A model generated the notes under the pieces. The model saw only the letters and a list, made by a program, of their open reading frames with translations, searched no databases and was not told the origin of the DNA. From NCBI GenBank assembly GCA_964407285.1, contig CAYOVG010000060.1, forward strand, positions 1-23,578: DNA of 23,578 nucleotides, given 5' to 3'. The translations under genes and the position numbers were made by a program. This document shows, one piece after another, positions 1 to 8,156 of this stretch; positions within the stretch are counted from its first letter, which is position 1; each line of letters opens with the position of its first letter. The stretch is from CAYOVG01 sp964407285. GTDB lineage: Bacteria > Desulfobacterota > Syntrophobacteria > Syntrophobacterales > Syntrophobacteraceae.

Positions 1-1061
1 GGGGCGGCGTCATAACCTCCGGCGCTTGCGACGAACTGCGGGAACTGGCCGAGAAAACGCAAATACCTGTCACAACCACGCTGATGGGGCTAGGCGCTTT
101 TCCGAGCACCTCGCCGCTGTCGCTCGGCATGCTCGGAATGCACGGCACCTTCCGGGCCAACATGGCGGTATCGAATTCCGACGTTCTTTTCGCCGTCGGA
201 GCGCGTTTCGACGACAGGGTTACCGGGAAGATCAGCGGCTTCGCGCCGGGAGCCAAGATCGTCCACATCGATATCGACCCCACGAGCATCAGCAAGAACG
301 TGAGCGTGGACATCCCGATAGTGGGCGACTGCAGGAACGCCATGCTCAAGTTCATCCAGGCTTTCGAGGAGGAGCCCATCGAGAACCTCGATGAAGTTCG
401 CGCTCCCTGGCTGGAGCAGATCCGGAAGTGGGATGAGACGCATCCCCTCACCTACAAGCACGACGCCGAGGTGATCAAGCCTCAGTACGTCGTCGAGAAG
501 ATTTTCGAAATGAGCGGGGGCGACGCCATCATCACCACGGAAGTGGGGCAAAACCAGATGTGGACCGCGCAGTATTTCCATTTCAACAAGCCGCGCACCT
601 TCATCAGTTCGGGGGGGCTCGGCACGATGGGATACGGCCTCCCGGCGGCGATCGGCGCCCAGGTGGCTTTCCCCGACCGGCTCGTGGTCGATATCGCGGG
701 GGACGGCAGCATACAGATGAACATCCAGGAGGTCATGACCGCGGTCTGCAACGAACTGCCGGTGAAGGTAGCCATCCTGAACAACCGGTTCCTGGGCATG
801 GTGCGCCAGTGGCAGGAACTTTTCTACGAGAAGAATTACTGCGCGACGTGCCTGGATGCTTCGCCCGATTTCGTAAAACTTGCAGAGGCTTACGGCGCCG
901 TGGGGCTTCGCGCCACGAAGCCGGAGGAAGTCGAACAGGTTCTGCGTGAGGCTTTCTCCATCAAGAAGCCCGTTCTCATGGATTTTGTGGTGGCGACCGA
1001 GGAGGGAGTTTATCCTATGGTGCCGGCTGGCAAGGACATTTCAGAGATGTTGCTGGTGTAG
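1..1061 (+). CDS. ilvB: Acetolactate synthase large subunit, C-terminal part (5' end cut by window)
   Basis: Catalytic ThDP- and FAD-dependent subunit that condenses two pyruvates to acetolactate, or pyruvate with 2-oxobutyrate, at the start of valine, leucine and isoleucine synthesis. The reading frame is open from base 3 with no start codon in the window, so about 352 residues are visible of a family norm near 560-570. Visible marks are GGVITSGA at the edge of the central domain, the GARFDDRVTGK segment, and the ThDP/Mg motif GDGSIQMNIQEVMTA followed by LNNRFLGMVRQWQ. The stop codon lies four bases before the ATG of ilvN, so the subunits are surely cotranscribed and probably translationally coupled. 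The identity is secure. Which isozyme it is cannot be told from this fragment. Confidence 0.96.
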   Translation, partial: GGVITSGACDELRELAEKTQIPVTTTLMGLGAFPSTSPLSLGMLGMHGTFRANMAVSNSDVLFAVGARFDDRVTGKISGFAPGAKIVHIDIDPTSISKNVSVDIPIVGDCRNAMLKFIQAFEEEPIENLDEVRAPWLEQIRKWDETHPLTYKHDAEVIKPQYVVEKIFEMSGGDAIITTEVGQNQMWTAQYFHFNKPRTFISSGGLGTMGYGLPAAIGAQVAFPDRLVVDIAGDGSIQMNIQEVMTAVCNELPVKVAILNNRFLGMVRQWQELFYEKNYCATCLDASPDFVKLAEAYGAVGLRATKPEEVEQVLREAFSIKKPVLMDFVVATEEGVYPMVPAGKDISEMLLV

Positions 1062-1065
1062 GGCT

Positions 1066-1566
1066 ATGGAAAACAATAAGGTGCAGAAGCATACGATCGG
1101 CGTGCTGGTGGAAAATCAGCCGGGTGTTCTCTCCAGGGTTGTGGGGCTTTTCAGCGGAAGAGGCTTCAACATCGAGAGCCTCACGGTGGCGGAGACGCAC
1201 GAGCCCGGCATTTCACGCATCACCCTCGTGACGACGGGAGATCAGCACATAATCGAGCAAATTATCAAGCAGCTCAACAAACTCATCAACATTATCAAGG
1301 TCATCGACTTTCGCGAGACGGAGTTCGTGGACCGCGAGATGGTCCTCATCAAGGTCCACGCGGAGGCGGATACGCGAGCCGAGATTCTTCGCATCACGGA
1401 CATTTTCCGGGCAAAGGTGGTGGATGTCAGCCCGCACTACTACACCCTGCTGGTAACCGGGGACGACGAGAAGATTTCGGCGATCCTGCAACTCGTGGAG
1501 CAGATAGGCATCGTCGAATTGTGCCGGACCGGGAAAGTGGCCCTTGCGCGCAGCAAGAAACGCTGA
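1066..1566 (+). CDS. ilvN: Acetolactate synthase small (regulatory) subunit
   Basis: Regulatory partner of the large subunit; it raises activity and gives feedback inhibition by branched-chain amino acids. At 166 residues it has the usual IlvN/IlvH length. An N-terminal ACT domain is clear: IGVLVENQPGVLSRVVGLF then RGFNIESLTV, holding the Gly and Asn typical of the valine site. The C-terminal domain includes VDVSPHYYTLLVTG. The ATG at 1066 fits both the homology start and the four-base gap after ilvB. An in-frame extension back to 880 would overlap ilvB heavily and is not credible. There is no strong ribosome site, only GGG just before the ATG, which suits coupled translation. Confidence 0.96.
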   Translation: MENNKVQKHTIGVLVENQPGVLSRVVGLFSGRGFNIESLTVAETHEPGISRITLVTTGDQHIIEQIIKQLNKLINIIKVIDFRETEFVDREMVLIKVHAEADTRAEILRITDIFRAKVVDVSPHYYTLLVTGDDEKISAILQLVEQIGIVELCRTGKVALARSKKR

Positions 1567-1636
1567 GAAAACAATCGTTTGAAACGCTACAGGCATATCT
1601 ATTCATACGTAACGTACGGAGGGAGGACACACAGTC

Positions 1637-2638
1637 ATGCGTATTTTCTATGATGCGGAAGCGGACCTGAATCTTCTTCAGGGCAAGAAGGTGGCGGTGA
1701 TCGGATATGGGAGCCAGGGACACGCCCAGGCTCAGAACCTGCGCGACAGCGGCGTCGAGGTGATCGTAGGACAGCGGCCCGGCTCGGCCAACTACCGCAG
1801 GGCAGTGGAGCACGGTTTTGCTCCCGTATCGGCGCGCGAAGCGGCCGAAGCGGCCGACGTGATCCAGATCCTCGCCCCGGACCACGCCCAGGCCCGCATC
1901 TACAACGAGGATGTGGCCCCCTCCATGAAGCCGGGGAAGGCGCTTCTGTTCTCGCACGGGTTCAACATCCACTACGGCCAGATCGTTGCTCCGCCCAACA
2001 CGGACGTGGTGATGGTGGCCCCGAAGGGACCCGGCCACCTGGTGCGGAGCGAATATGTGAGGGGAGCGGGAGTACCCGCGCTGGTGGCCATTCACCAGGA
2101 TGCGAGCGGGCAGGCCCTTGCGGTGGCTCTCGCGCATGCAAAGGGGATTGGGGCGACCCGGGCCGGCGTCATCGAAACCACTTTCAAGGAAGAGACGGAA
2201 ACGGACCTTTTCGGCGAGCAGAGCGTTCTGTGCGGCGGAGTATCCGAACTGGTCAAAGCCGGTTTTCAGACCCTCGTGGATGCGGGATACCAGCCGGAAA
2301 TCGCATTTTTCGAATGCATGCACGAACTGAAGCTCATCGTGGACCTCATCTACCAGGGCGGCCTCGCCTACATGCGCTACTCCATCAGCGATACGGCGGA
2401 ATACGGGGACCTCACGCGCGGCAAACGCATCATCACCGATGAGACGCGCAAGGAGATGAAGAAGATCCTCGACGAAATCCAGTCCGGTCAGTTCGCCAGG
2501 GACTGGATACTGGAAAACCAGGCCGGGCGGCCGATGTTCAGGGCCATGCGAGAGAGGGAGAAGGCGCTCCTGGTGGAACAGGTGGGCGGAAAGCTCAGGG
2601 CTATGATGCCGTTCCTGGATGCGAAAAAAATAGATTAA
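1637..2638 (+). CDS. ilvC: Ketol-acid reductoisomerase (class I, short form)
   Basis: Isomerises and reduces acetolactate or acetohydroxybutyrate using NAD(P)H and Mg2+, the second shared step of branched-chain amino acid synthesis. It has 333 residues, normal for class I. The N-terminal Rossmann motif GYGSQGHAQ is near residues 23-31, and QRPGSANYRR forms the cofactor-selecting loop near 46-55. The catalytic His is in SHGFN (about H107). The metal ligands are in ETDLFGEQ (D190 and E194), and the C-terminal knotted domain is complete. A GGAGGGAGG ribosome site lies about ten bases before the ATG. A 70-base gap separates it from ilvN, so it is probably in the same operon. A large hairpin follows the stop. 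Confidence 0.97.
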   Translation: MRIFYDAEADLNLLQGKKVAVIGYGSQGHAQAQNLRDSGVEVIVGQRPGSANYRRAVEHGFAPVSAREAAEAADVIQILAPDHAQARIYNEDVAPSMKPGKALLFSHGFNIHYGQIVAPPNTDVVMVAPKGPGHLVRSEYVRGAGVPALVAIHQDASGQALAVALAHAKGIGATRAGVIETTFKEETETDLFGEQSVLCGGVSELVKAGFQTLVDAGYQPEIAFFECMHELKLIVDLIYQGGLAYMRYSISDTAEYGDLTRGKRIITDETRKEMKKILDEIQSGQFARDWILENQAGRPMFRAMREREKALLVEQVGGKLRAMMPFLDAKKID

Positions 2639-2641
2639 GGC

Positions 2642-2670
2642 CTGGATTAAATGTGAATTTGGTTTATAAT
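2642..2670 (+). promoter_or_regulatory. Possible promoter for psd-pssA
   Basis: TATAAT at 2665-2670 is a perfect -10 box, but the best -35 match (TGGATT at 2643-2648, 16-base spacer) has only three of six consensus bases. Transcription from here would begin at about 2677, the first bases of the 19-bp hairpin that follows ilvC, so the mRNA would start in a stable stem. It could instead be chance in an AT-rich patch. Low-to-moderate confidence. Confidence 0.3.
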
Positions 2671-2675
2671 CAGGG

Positions 2676-2719
2676 CGAATCGGTATCCCGGAGCATGTTC
2701 GCTCCGGGATACCGATTCG
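2676..2719 (+). terminator. Perfect 19-bp stem-loop after ilvC (no T-tract)
   Basis: Bases 2676-2694 and 2701-2719 are exact reverse complements around a six-base loop (ATGTTC). The element begins 37 bases after the ilvC stop, where an ilv operon terminator is expected. No T-run follows on either strand, so it is not a classical intrinsic terminator. It may be a factor-assisted terminator, a 3'-end-stabilising hairpin, or a palindromic repeat. Confidence 0.6.
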
Positions 2720-2947
2720 TGTAGGCCTTGGGCCGGTCCCCGAGGCGTGGCGTCCCCGTTCATGTACTTGCGCACGACGGCAATATTTTTCCAAACCAAC
2801 CGCCATGCCCGCGGGGTCGCGGACCCGGTGGCCGCAAACCCGCAGGGTCCCGGAGAAACATGAAGGCAGTTCTTTTTCCGTCTCCCGGTCACCGTTCGCT
2901 TTCATCCAAATCCATGGCGCAGGTCCTTTCAATGGTACAGGTTATTA

Positions 2948-3613
2948 ATGGTTCCCGTAGACTTTAGACGAAAAGCTTCGAGTATTCCGCTTTCTCCGGA
3001 AGGTCTTCCGTTTATCCTGGCTTCCGCGTTCGTCACCTTGATAACGGCCATTCTCGGTTGGCCTTTTCTTACCATCCTGCTTCTCTGCATTACCCTGCTG
3101 ATGCTCAATTTCTTCCGAGACCCGGAGCGCATCGTCACCGCATCCGGAACGGAAGTGGTTTCTCCTGCCGACGGCCGGATAGTAGGAATCGACAGGGTTG
3201 AAGAGCCCGTCTTCACGCATAAGCCATGCTGGAAGATCAGCATTTTCATGAACGTGTTCGACGTCCACGTGAACCGCGCTCCTTATTTGGGAGCGGTACG
3301 GGGCGTCTATTTCCGCAAGGGGCGCTTTTTCGCTGCGAGCAACCTCACGAAGAGCAGGGAGAACGAGCAGAACTGGGTTTGGCTGCTTGACGATGCGGGG
3401 CGTAGCGTGGTCCTGACGCAGGTGGCGGGGCTTATCGCCAGGCGCATTGTCTTCTGGCCCTCCCCTGGCGATGAACTGCTCAGGGGGGAACGGTTCGGAA
3501 TGATTCGATTCGGTTCCAGGGTTGATGTGTACGTACCCGAGAGTAGCGAGATCCTGGCATCGAAAGGCAACCGCGTATTCGCGGGGGAGAGTGTGCTATG
3601 CAAAATGAAATAA
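2948..3613 (+). CDS. psd: Phosphatidylserine decarboxylase proenzyme (short type)
   Basis: Membrane-associated pyruvoyl enzyme converting phosphatidylserine to phosphatidylethanolamine. The 221 residues match the short, archaeal-type Psd family. Two hydrophobic stretches lie at about residues 20-55. They are followed by FRDPER, SPADGRIVGID, NVFDVHVNRAP, the QVAGLIARRIV segment and GERFGMIRFGSRVDVY. Self-cleavage of this family occurs between Gly and Ser in the GS pair (about 189/190) to form the pyruvoyl group, and that pair is intact. The ATG at 2948 has a weak AGG site six bases away. The 228-base stretch before it, from the hairpin end to the ATG, holds no gene that I can support. The end overlaps pssA by 16 bases, so the two consecutive-pathway genes are coupled. 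Confidence 0.93.
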   Translation: MVPVDFRRKASSIPLSPEGLPFILASAFVTLITAILGWPFLTILLLCITLLMLNFFRDPERIVTASGTEVVSPADGRIVGIDRVEEPVFTHKPCWKISIFMNVFDVHVNRAPYLGAVRGVYFRKGRFFAASNLTKSRENEQNWVWLLDDAGRSVVLTQVAGLIARRIVFWPSPGDELLRGERFGMIRFGSRVDVYVPESSEILASKGNRVFAGESVLCKMK

Positions 3614-4458
3614 AGAAGCGTCGTTATTTCAGGAGAAAGAAGCAGCGTCAAGGAAATGAGGAGATCAACCCGAGAACGTACATTTTGCCGAGCCTTTTCA
3701 CGACCGGAAACCTGTTCAGCGGCTTCTTCGGGATAGTAAAGGCGATCAACGGGGATTTTCAGGCCGCGGCCATCGCCGTCCTCGTCTCGTGGGTCTTCGA
3801 TATACTGGATGGTAAGGTCGCTAGGCTTACCCGGTCGACGAGCCGTTTCGGAGTCGAGTATGATTCCTTGACGGACCTGGTGGCCTTCGGCGTGGGTCCG
3901 GGGCTCTTGATGTACCTCTGGGCATTGAGGCCGTTCGGTCGCTTCGGCTGGCTGGCGGCTTTCGTCTTCGTCGCCTGCGGAGCATTGCGGCTCGCCCGTT
4001 TCAACGTACAGGCGGAGACGAGCGGCACGAAGAAGTATTTCGTAGGGTTGCCCATTCCCGGAGCTGCCAGCATGGTAGCCGCTTCGGTGCTGTTCCTTTC
4101 GCAGTGGTCCGGTTTCACGCCGGCGGCATTCGGCCTGCCGTTGCTGATAGTGACCTATATCCTGGGTTTTCTCATGGTGAGCAACATCCCGTATAACAGC
4201 TACAAGGACATGGAAGTGGTCAAGGAAAAGCCCATGACCGTCCTGCTCATCATGGTGGTGCTCGTGACGATAGTCGCCGCCAGACCCCAGGTGATGTTCT
4301 TTTCCCTCATGCTGATGTACGTGCTCTCCGGTCCGGTGACCTACCTGATCAGGCAGGCGAGGAAGTCGCGGTCGCCCGCAAAGGAGGAGGCGCAACAGCC
4401 CTCCGGCGAGGCCGGAGAACCGGGCGCGATGAAAGAGGACTCCGGCCTGAGGCATTGA
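3598..4458 (+). CDS. pssA: CDP-diacylglycerol--serine O-phosphatidyltransferase
   Basis: Integral membrane enzyme that transfers the phosphatidyl group of CDP-diacylglycerol to serine, supplying the substrate for Psd. The CDP-alcohol phosphatidyltransferase signature is complete: D71-G72, A75-R76, G85, D89 and D93 in the DG-x2-AR-x8-G-x3-D-x3-D arrangement. The 286-residue chain has a lysine/arginine-rich N-terminus (about residues 6-18), several hydrophobic helices and a charged C-terminal tail (about 255-286), probably cytoplasmic. The start overlaps psd, with a GGGGGAGAG ribosome site inside the psd end. In many related genomes leuA follows this pair. Here the next gene is on the other strand, so the operon appears to stop. 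Confidence 0.95.
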   Translation: MQNEIKKRRYFRRKKQRQGNEEINPRTYILPSLFTTGNLFSGFFGIVKAINGDFQAAAIAVLVSWVFDILDGKVARLTRSTSRFGVEYDSLTDLVAFGVGPGLLMYLWALRPFGRFGWLAAFVFVACGALRLARFNVQAETSGTKKYFVGLPIPGAASMVAASVLFLSQWSGFTPAAFGLPLLIVTYILGFLMVSNIPYNSYKDMEVVKEKPMTVLLIMVVLVTIVAARPQVMFFSLMLMYVLSGPVTYLIRQARKSRSPAKEEAQQPSGEAGEPGAMKEDSGLRH

Positions 4459-4494
4459 GACAAGATATCGGTTTGACTCGCGGGCGCCTGTGAT

Positions 4495-4600
4495 ATGGAG
4501 ATGCCCGGGCCGATGTCGGCGAGTGCCGAGCGCATATAGGCCCGGGCTATCGCTCCATTCGAGGCGACCCCGTTCGCCCCGAGGTGTCGGAGGGCGAACG
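4495..4600. terminator. Two inverted repeats in a convergent intergenic region
   Basis: The 236 bases between the convergent stops of pssA and the DisA-like gene hold two hairpins. The first pairs GCCCGGGCC (4503-4511) with GGCCCGGGC (4539-4547), can extend through ATGGAG (4495-4500) and CTCCAT (4553-4558), and contains a small inner hairpin (TCGGC/GCCGA, 4516-4529). The second pairs CGTTCGCCC (4571-4579) with GGGCGAACG (4592-4600). Neither has a T-tract. They may act as a bidirectional terminator. No gene was seen in this stretch. Confidence 0.45.
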
Positions 4601-4694
4601 GTCCATCCCGATTCGTATGCGGGCCGACAAGCTTTCGCCTCGCGCGGCATCCAGGACCATCACGGTATCGGAGCATGCCCCGGCGCCATTCTCT

Positions 4695-5282
4695 CTACTC
4701 ATCCTTCACCACGGTAACGTATTCCTCCGCGGTTTCGGCGCAGTGGCCGCGCAGATGCAGGCTGTAGCGACTGAACATGTATACCTCGGGAAGGATTTCG
4801 GAAACCAGTTCGCCGTTGTCGAACACCCGGACGATGGAACTCTCCGAAACGACCACCGCCACCGCGCCGGTATCGTTGGTGATGGATGCGGCGGCCATGT
4901 GACGCCCACCCAGACCGAGAGGGAGTTCGATCCCTTCGGAAGACGTATCGATAAACCGGCACGCGGACAGCACCACTCCATCGTCCGAGACGACGAACGC
5001 CCCGTCCATTTGGGCCAGTTCCTTTATGGTTTCACGCATGTCGGGATCGTCGATGTGTTTTACTTCGTCCGGATGGCCATAGAGCGGATCGAGAATCAGG
5101 GTCCTGGATCGCCTGAGCACCTTCTCGGAATCGCCCACCACGAATATGGTGCCGATTCTCCTTCCCTCCCTCCCCTCGCGCGCGATCTCCAGGGCAAGAG
5201 TCACCGCCTTCTCCAGGGTATGAGTATTGACTCCTCGCTTCGGGGAACAAACCTGCGCCAGAAAACCCGTTACCGGTTTCAT
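4695..5282 (-). CDS. Short DisA_N-domain (diadenylate cyclase-like) protein
   Basis: The 195-residue protein resembles the DAC (DisA_N) domain, which makes cyclic di-AMP from two ATP. The first signature is MDGAFVVSDDGVVL, with D93-G94-A95 as the catalytic DGA motif. The second is LGLGGRHMAAASIT, where the usual RHR triad reads R127-H128-M129. The tail of the domain, TGAVAVVVSESSIVRVF, is typical. No transmembrane segment is present, so it is soluble, unlike CdaA, and it lacks the helical and DNA-binding domains of full DisA. The ATG at 5282 has a good AAGGAG site seven bases upstream. It lies 52 bases after the flavodiiron gene on the same strand, so both are likely on one transcript. The family call is firm; cyclase activity is uncertain because of the Met substitution. 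Confidence 0.8.
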   Translation of the reverse strand: MKPVTGFLAQVCSPKRGVNTHTLEKAVTLALEIAREGREGRRIGTIFVVGDSEKVLRRSRTLILDPLYGHPDEVKHIDDPDMRETIKELAQMDGAFVVSDDGVVLSACRFIDTSSEGIELPLGLGGRHMAAASITNDTGAVAVVVSESSIVRVFDNGELVSEILPEVYMFSRYSLHLRGHCAETAEEYVTVVKDE

Positions 5283-5334
5283 CCGCTTCTCCTTACTTCA
5301 TTTCATGACTCCATGCACCGGTGGATGGACCAGT

Positions 5335-6567
5335 TCATCTCTTTTCCTTTGAATTATAAGGCAGAAGCGCTCCCCCTTTCAACTCCCGGACGCTTTTTCC
5401 CACCTTCCGCCCGAACTCGACACACCGGTCGAGATCTTCCCTGGTAGGCACGAACTTCATCCGCAGACCGGGATCGACCAACTGAACTTTCATCTCCTCC
5501 AGGCTGCTCGCGATCAGCTTCACGGCCTCCCCGCTCCATCCGTAAGAACCGAAAGCGGTTCCGATCCTTCCCGCGGGCCGCAACCCTTTCATGTAGCAAA
5601 GCATATCGGCCATCCGGGGCATCATCCCGTTATTGAGGGTGGACGAACCCAGCACGAACGCCGCGGCATCCAGCATCTCCGTCATGACATCGCTACGGTG
5701 GCTCACGCGTAGGTCCATGATCCTGACGCTCACCCCTTCATCCATCACCCCTTCACCTATGGCCGCAGCCATGGCGGCCGTGCTGTTCCACATGGTATCG
5801 TAGGCAATCACGGCTTTGCGCCCGCACGCCTGGAGGCTCCAGGCATCGTAGGACTTGATGATCCGCGCGGCGTTGCTCCGCCAGATCAGCCCATGGTCCG
5901 GCGCGATCATATCTATATCGAGTCCCATGTCTCCGACGGTCGCGAGGAGCTTCCGCACCAGGGGCGAGAAGAGCAGCAGGATATTCGCATAGTACTTTGC
6001 CGCATGAGCAAACAGCTCCCCCGTATCGACCTCGTCGTCGAAACGCTCGCTGGTTCCCCAATGCTGTCCGAAGGCGTCGCTCGATATCAGCAACCGTTCC
6101 TCCGGGATGTAGGAAAACATGCTGTCGGGCCAGTGCAACATCCGCGTCTCGAGGAATTGAACGCTACGCCTGCCGAGATCAACCAACTGCCCGGACTCCA
6201 CAACCCGGTACGGCCAGTCCTCCCTGTGGTAATGCTCCAGCAGGGCCGCTTTCCCCATTGCGGAGCAAAAGATCTTCTCCGGCCGAATCAACTCCACGAG
6301 TTCCGGCAGAGACCCCGAATGGTCCATCTCCACGTGATTGACCACCAGGTAATCGATCTGCCGGGGGTCCACGATTCCCGATATCCGGCGGACCAGGTCC
6401 TGCTTGAAAGGCCCTTTCACGGTGTCGAAGAGAGCGATCTTGTCGTCCACGACGAGATAGGCGTTGTACGTGGAGCCCTTTGGAGTGGAGTATCCGTGAA
6501 AATCCCGTATGTTCCAGTCAATGGCTCCAACCCAGTATATGTCTTTGCGAATTTCGACCGGTTGCAC
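5335..6567 (-). CDS. A-type flavodiiron protein (rubredoxin:oxygen oxidoreductase-like)
   Basis: Cytoplasmic enzyme of the flavodiiron family, which reduces O2 to water and/or NO to N2O with electrons usually from rubredoxin, protecting anaerobes from oxygen. The 410 residues show two domains. The N-terminal metallo-beta-lactamase-like domain (about 1-245) has diiron ligands H78, E80, D82, H83 (NHVEMDHSG), H145, D164 and H225. The C-terminal flavodoxin domain (about 252-400) has an FMN phosphate loop at YDTMWNSTAAMA. All canonical ligands are present. There is no extra C-terminal rubredoxin or flavin-reductase domain, which defines class A. The start is GTG at 6567 with a GGGGAGG site six bases away. 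O2 versus NO preference cannot be read from sequence. Confidence 0.93.
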   Translation of the reverse strand: MQPVEIRKDIYWVGAIDWNIRDFHGYSTPKGSTYNAYLVVDDKIALFDTVKGPFKQDLVRRISGIVDPRQIDYLVVNHVEMDHSGSLPELVELIRPEKIFCSAMGKAALLEHYHREDWPYRVVESGQLVDLGRRSVQFLETRMLHWPDSMFSYIPEERLLISSDAFGQHWGTSERFDDEVDTGELFAHAAKYYANILLLFSPLVRKLLATVGDMGLDIDMIAPDHGLIWRSNAARIIKSYDAWSLQACGRKAVIAYDTMWNSTAAMAAAIGEGVMDEGVSVRIMDLRVSHRSDVMTEMLDAAAFVLGSSTLNNGMMPRMADMLCYMKGLRPAGRIGTAFGSYGWSGEAVKLIASSLEEMKVQLVDPGLRMKFVPTREDLDRCVEFGRKVGKSVRELKGGALLPYNSKEKR

Positions 6568-6742
6568 TGTAATCCTCCCCGTTATATCCGTTATTGAATC
6601 CGTCGAATGAGTGTCGCGTCAGTCTCCTCAACTCTCCACATCAACAGGCTATCGCCCGTTATTTCGAGCATATCAGCACCAGCCGGTCCCAATCAAGGAG
6701 GAGATCACGTCGGATGGGGAGAAATCGTACGCCCGGTAAACG

Positions 6743-6800
6743 AAAAATCCCCGCCCCCGCGGATACGCCCCGATCGAGGGCGTATTTCAGGAACGGGGAT
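6743..6800 (-). terminator. Intrinsic terminator of the sigma factor gene
   Basis: On the minus strand, an outer stem ATCCCCG/CGGGGAT (6794-6800 with 6747-6753) encloses a strong inner hairpin ATACGCCC/GGGCGTAT (6763-6770 with 6778-6785), and the outer stem runs directly into TTTTT (6747-6743). It begins 58 bases after the sigma factor stop. The rest of 6568-6857 holds no gene that I can support. A TATAAC box at 6581-6586 (-) could serve the flavodiiron gene, but no good -35 goes with it. Confidence 0.8.
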
Positions 6801-6857
6801 CAATCCGAAAAAACCGGAGTACGATTCGGTATTCCCGTTATGCCGGCCGGACCGGCA

Positions 6858-8156
6858 TCAATCGACAAAGGATTTCAACAGAACCTGGCGATTCGGGTTC
6901 CGCAGTTTTCGGAGCGCCTTTTTCTCGATCTGCCTGATGCGCTCCTTGGAGACATTGAAGGTTTTCCCTATCTTTTCCAGGGTTTCGGCGGGATGGCCGT
7001 CCAGGCCGAAACGAAGCCTCAATATTTTCTCCTCGCGGGGCTGGAGGCTGGAGAGAAGTTCGCGGGTGGTCTCCGCAAGCTCCTTGTCCGAACACTCATC
7101 CAGGGGAGACGCCGCCTTTTCATCCACAAGAAAATCGCCCAGCCGCTGTTCGTCCTCGCCCACGGGAGCTTCCAGCGAAACCGGCTGCACGGCCAGGGTC
7201 AACACGGTCTGAACCTTATCGACGGGGATATTCGCCCGTTCGGCAATTTCCTGCGCGGTCGGCTCGCGCCCCAACTCCTTCATAAGTTCATAGTAAACCT
7301 TGAAGAACAGGTTCTTCAACTCGATGAAGTGAACCGGGAGGCGAATGGTCCTGGTTTTGTCGTAGATGCCCCTGATGATGCTTTGCCTCACCCACCATGT
7401 GGCATAGGTGCTGAACCGGTTTCCCTTGGTGTGGTCGTAGCGGCCCACCGCCTTGAGCAGCCCGAGGTTGCCCTCCTGGATGAGATCGTCGAAGCTCATG
7501 CCGCGGCCGCGGTATCGCTTGGCGATGCTCAGCACCAGGCGCAGATTGGCGCTCACCAGTTCATGCTTGGCCATATCGATCCTGTTCATGATGTCCCTGG
7601 ACTCGACGAGCAGGTCGGCGAAGGCTTTGTTCTCGGAATTTTCTTTGGCCAGACGCTCCAGGGTGCGCACGATCACCTTGAGTATCTTGTCCCTTACGCC
7701 GGGGAATGCTTCTTCATGGGCCAGGAGTTTTCCGATCTTGTTGTGGAGGTCGAGCAGAGTTCTCTCCTCGGATGCGTTCTCCTCGACCATTTTTTCCAGC
7801 CGCTCCTGGCCCGTGCGAATGGTCTGCGCCAGTTCGATCTCCCTCTCGGCGGTGAGGAGCGGATAGGTGGCGACTTCCTTGAGGTAGCAGGTGATATGGT
7901 CCTCGTCGAATTCTCCGCCCGCTTCGGCGCTGCCTTCGAGAGCGTCCTCCTCGGCTTCGTCGCCCGCCTCTTCCATCATTTCTTTTTCGTACTGCTCGTA
8001 GCCCGCATCCATATCGGTAAAGGTGAGATCTCTCTCAGTGAAGTCCGACCCCGGGATGGCCCGATCGAGAAGGCTTTGAATATTCTGCTGCACCTCTCCG
8101 GTTTCCTCGTCGTAGCAGAGAAAGTTGGTGCAAGTTTCATCTCCGTAGCTCTTCAT
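6858..8156 (-). CDS. RNA polymerase sigma-70 family factor (primary-like / group 2)
   Basis: Promoter-recognition subunit of RNA polymerase. The 432-residue chain has an acidic N-terminal part (about 55-90, EEDALEGSAEAGGEFDED) and region 1.2 (DHITCYLKEVATYPLLTAERE). A helical spacer of about 75 residues follows, then region 2 with RLVLSIAKRYRGRGMSFDDL and WWVRQSI, region 3, and region 4 with LRLRFGLDG, ETLEKIGKTFNVSKERIRQIE and a basic end. It lacks the large region 1.1 and long insertion of housekeeping RpoD, so a stationary-phase or stress sigma (RpoS-like) role is more likely, but it could be primary in this lineage. I chose the ATG at 8156 because GGAGGG lies six bases upstream. A TTG four codons earlier overlaps that site. 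An intrinsic terminator follows. Confidence 0.92.
   Translation of the reverse strand: MKSYGDETCTNFLCYDEETGEVQQNIQSLLDRAIPGSDFTERDLTFTDMDAGYEQYEKEMMEEAGDEAEEDALEGSAEAGGEFDEDHITCYLKEVATYPLLTAEREIELAQTIRTGQERLEKMVEENASEERTLLDLHNKIGKLLAHEEAFPGVRDKILKVIVRTLERLAKENSENKAFADLLVESRDIMNRIDMAKHELVSANLRLVLSIAKRYRGRGMSFDDLIQEGNLGLLKAVGRYDHTKGNRFSTYATWWVRQSIIRGIYDKTRTIRLPVHFIELKNLFFKVYYELMKELGREPTAQEIAERANIPVDKVQTVLTLAVQPVSLEAPVGEDEQRLGDFLVDEKAASPLDECSDKELAETTRELLSSLQPREEKILRLRFGLDGHPAETLEKIGKTFNVSKERIRQIEKKALRKLRNPNRQVLLKSFVD

Noticed and set aside
1427..2932. 501-codon minus-strand frame across ilvC
   Set aside because: Antisense to a complete ilvC and through the ilvC hairpin.
3307..4650. 447-codon minus-strand frame across psd and pssA
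   Set aside because: Antisense to two genes with intact catalytic motifs.
4584..5447. 287-codon plus-strand frame across the DisA-like gene
   Set aside because: Antisense to a gene with clear DAC motifs, and it crosses into the flavodiiron gene.
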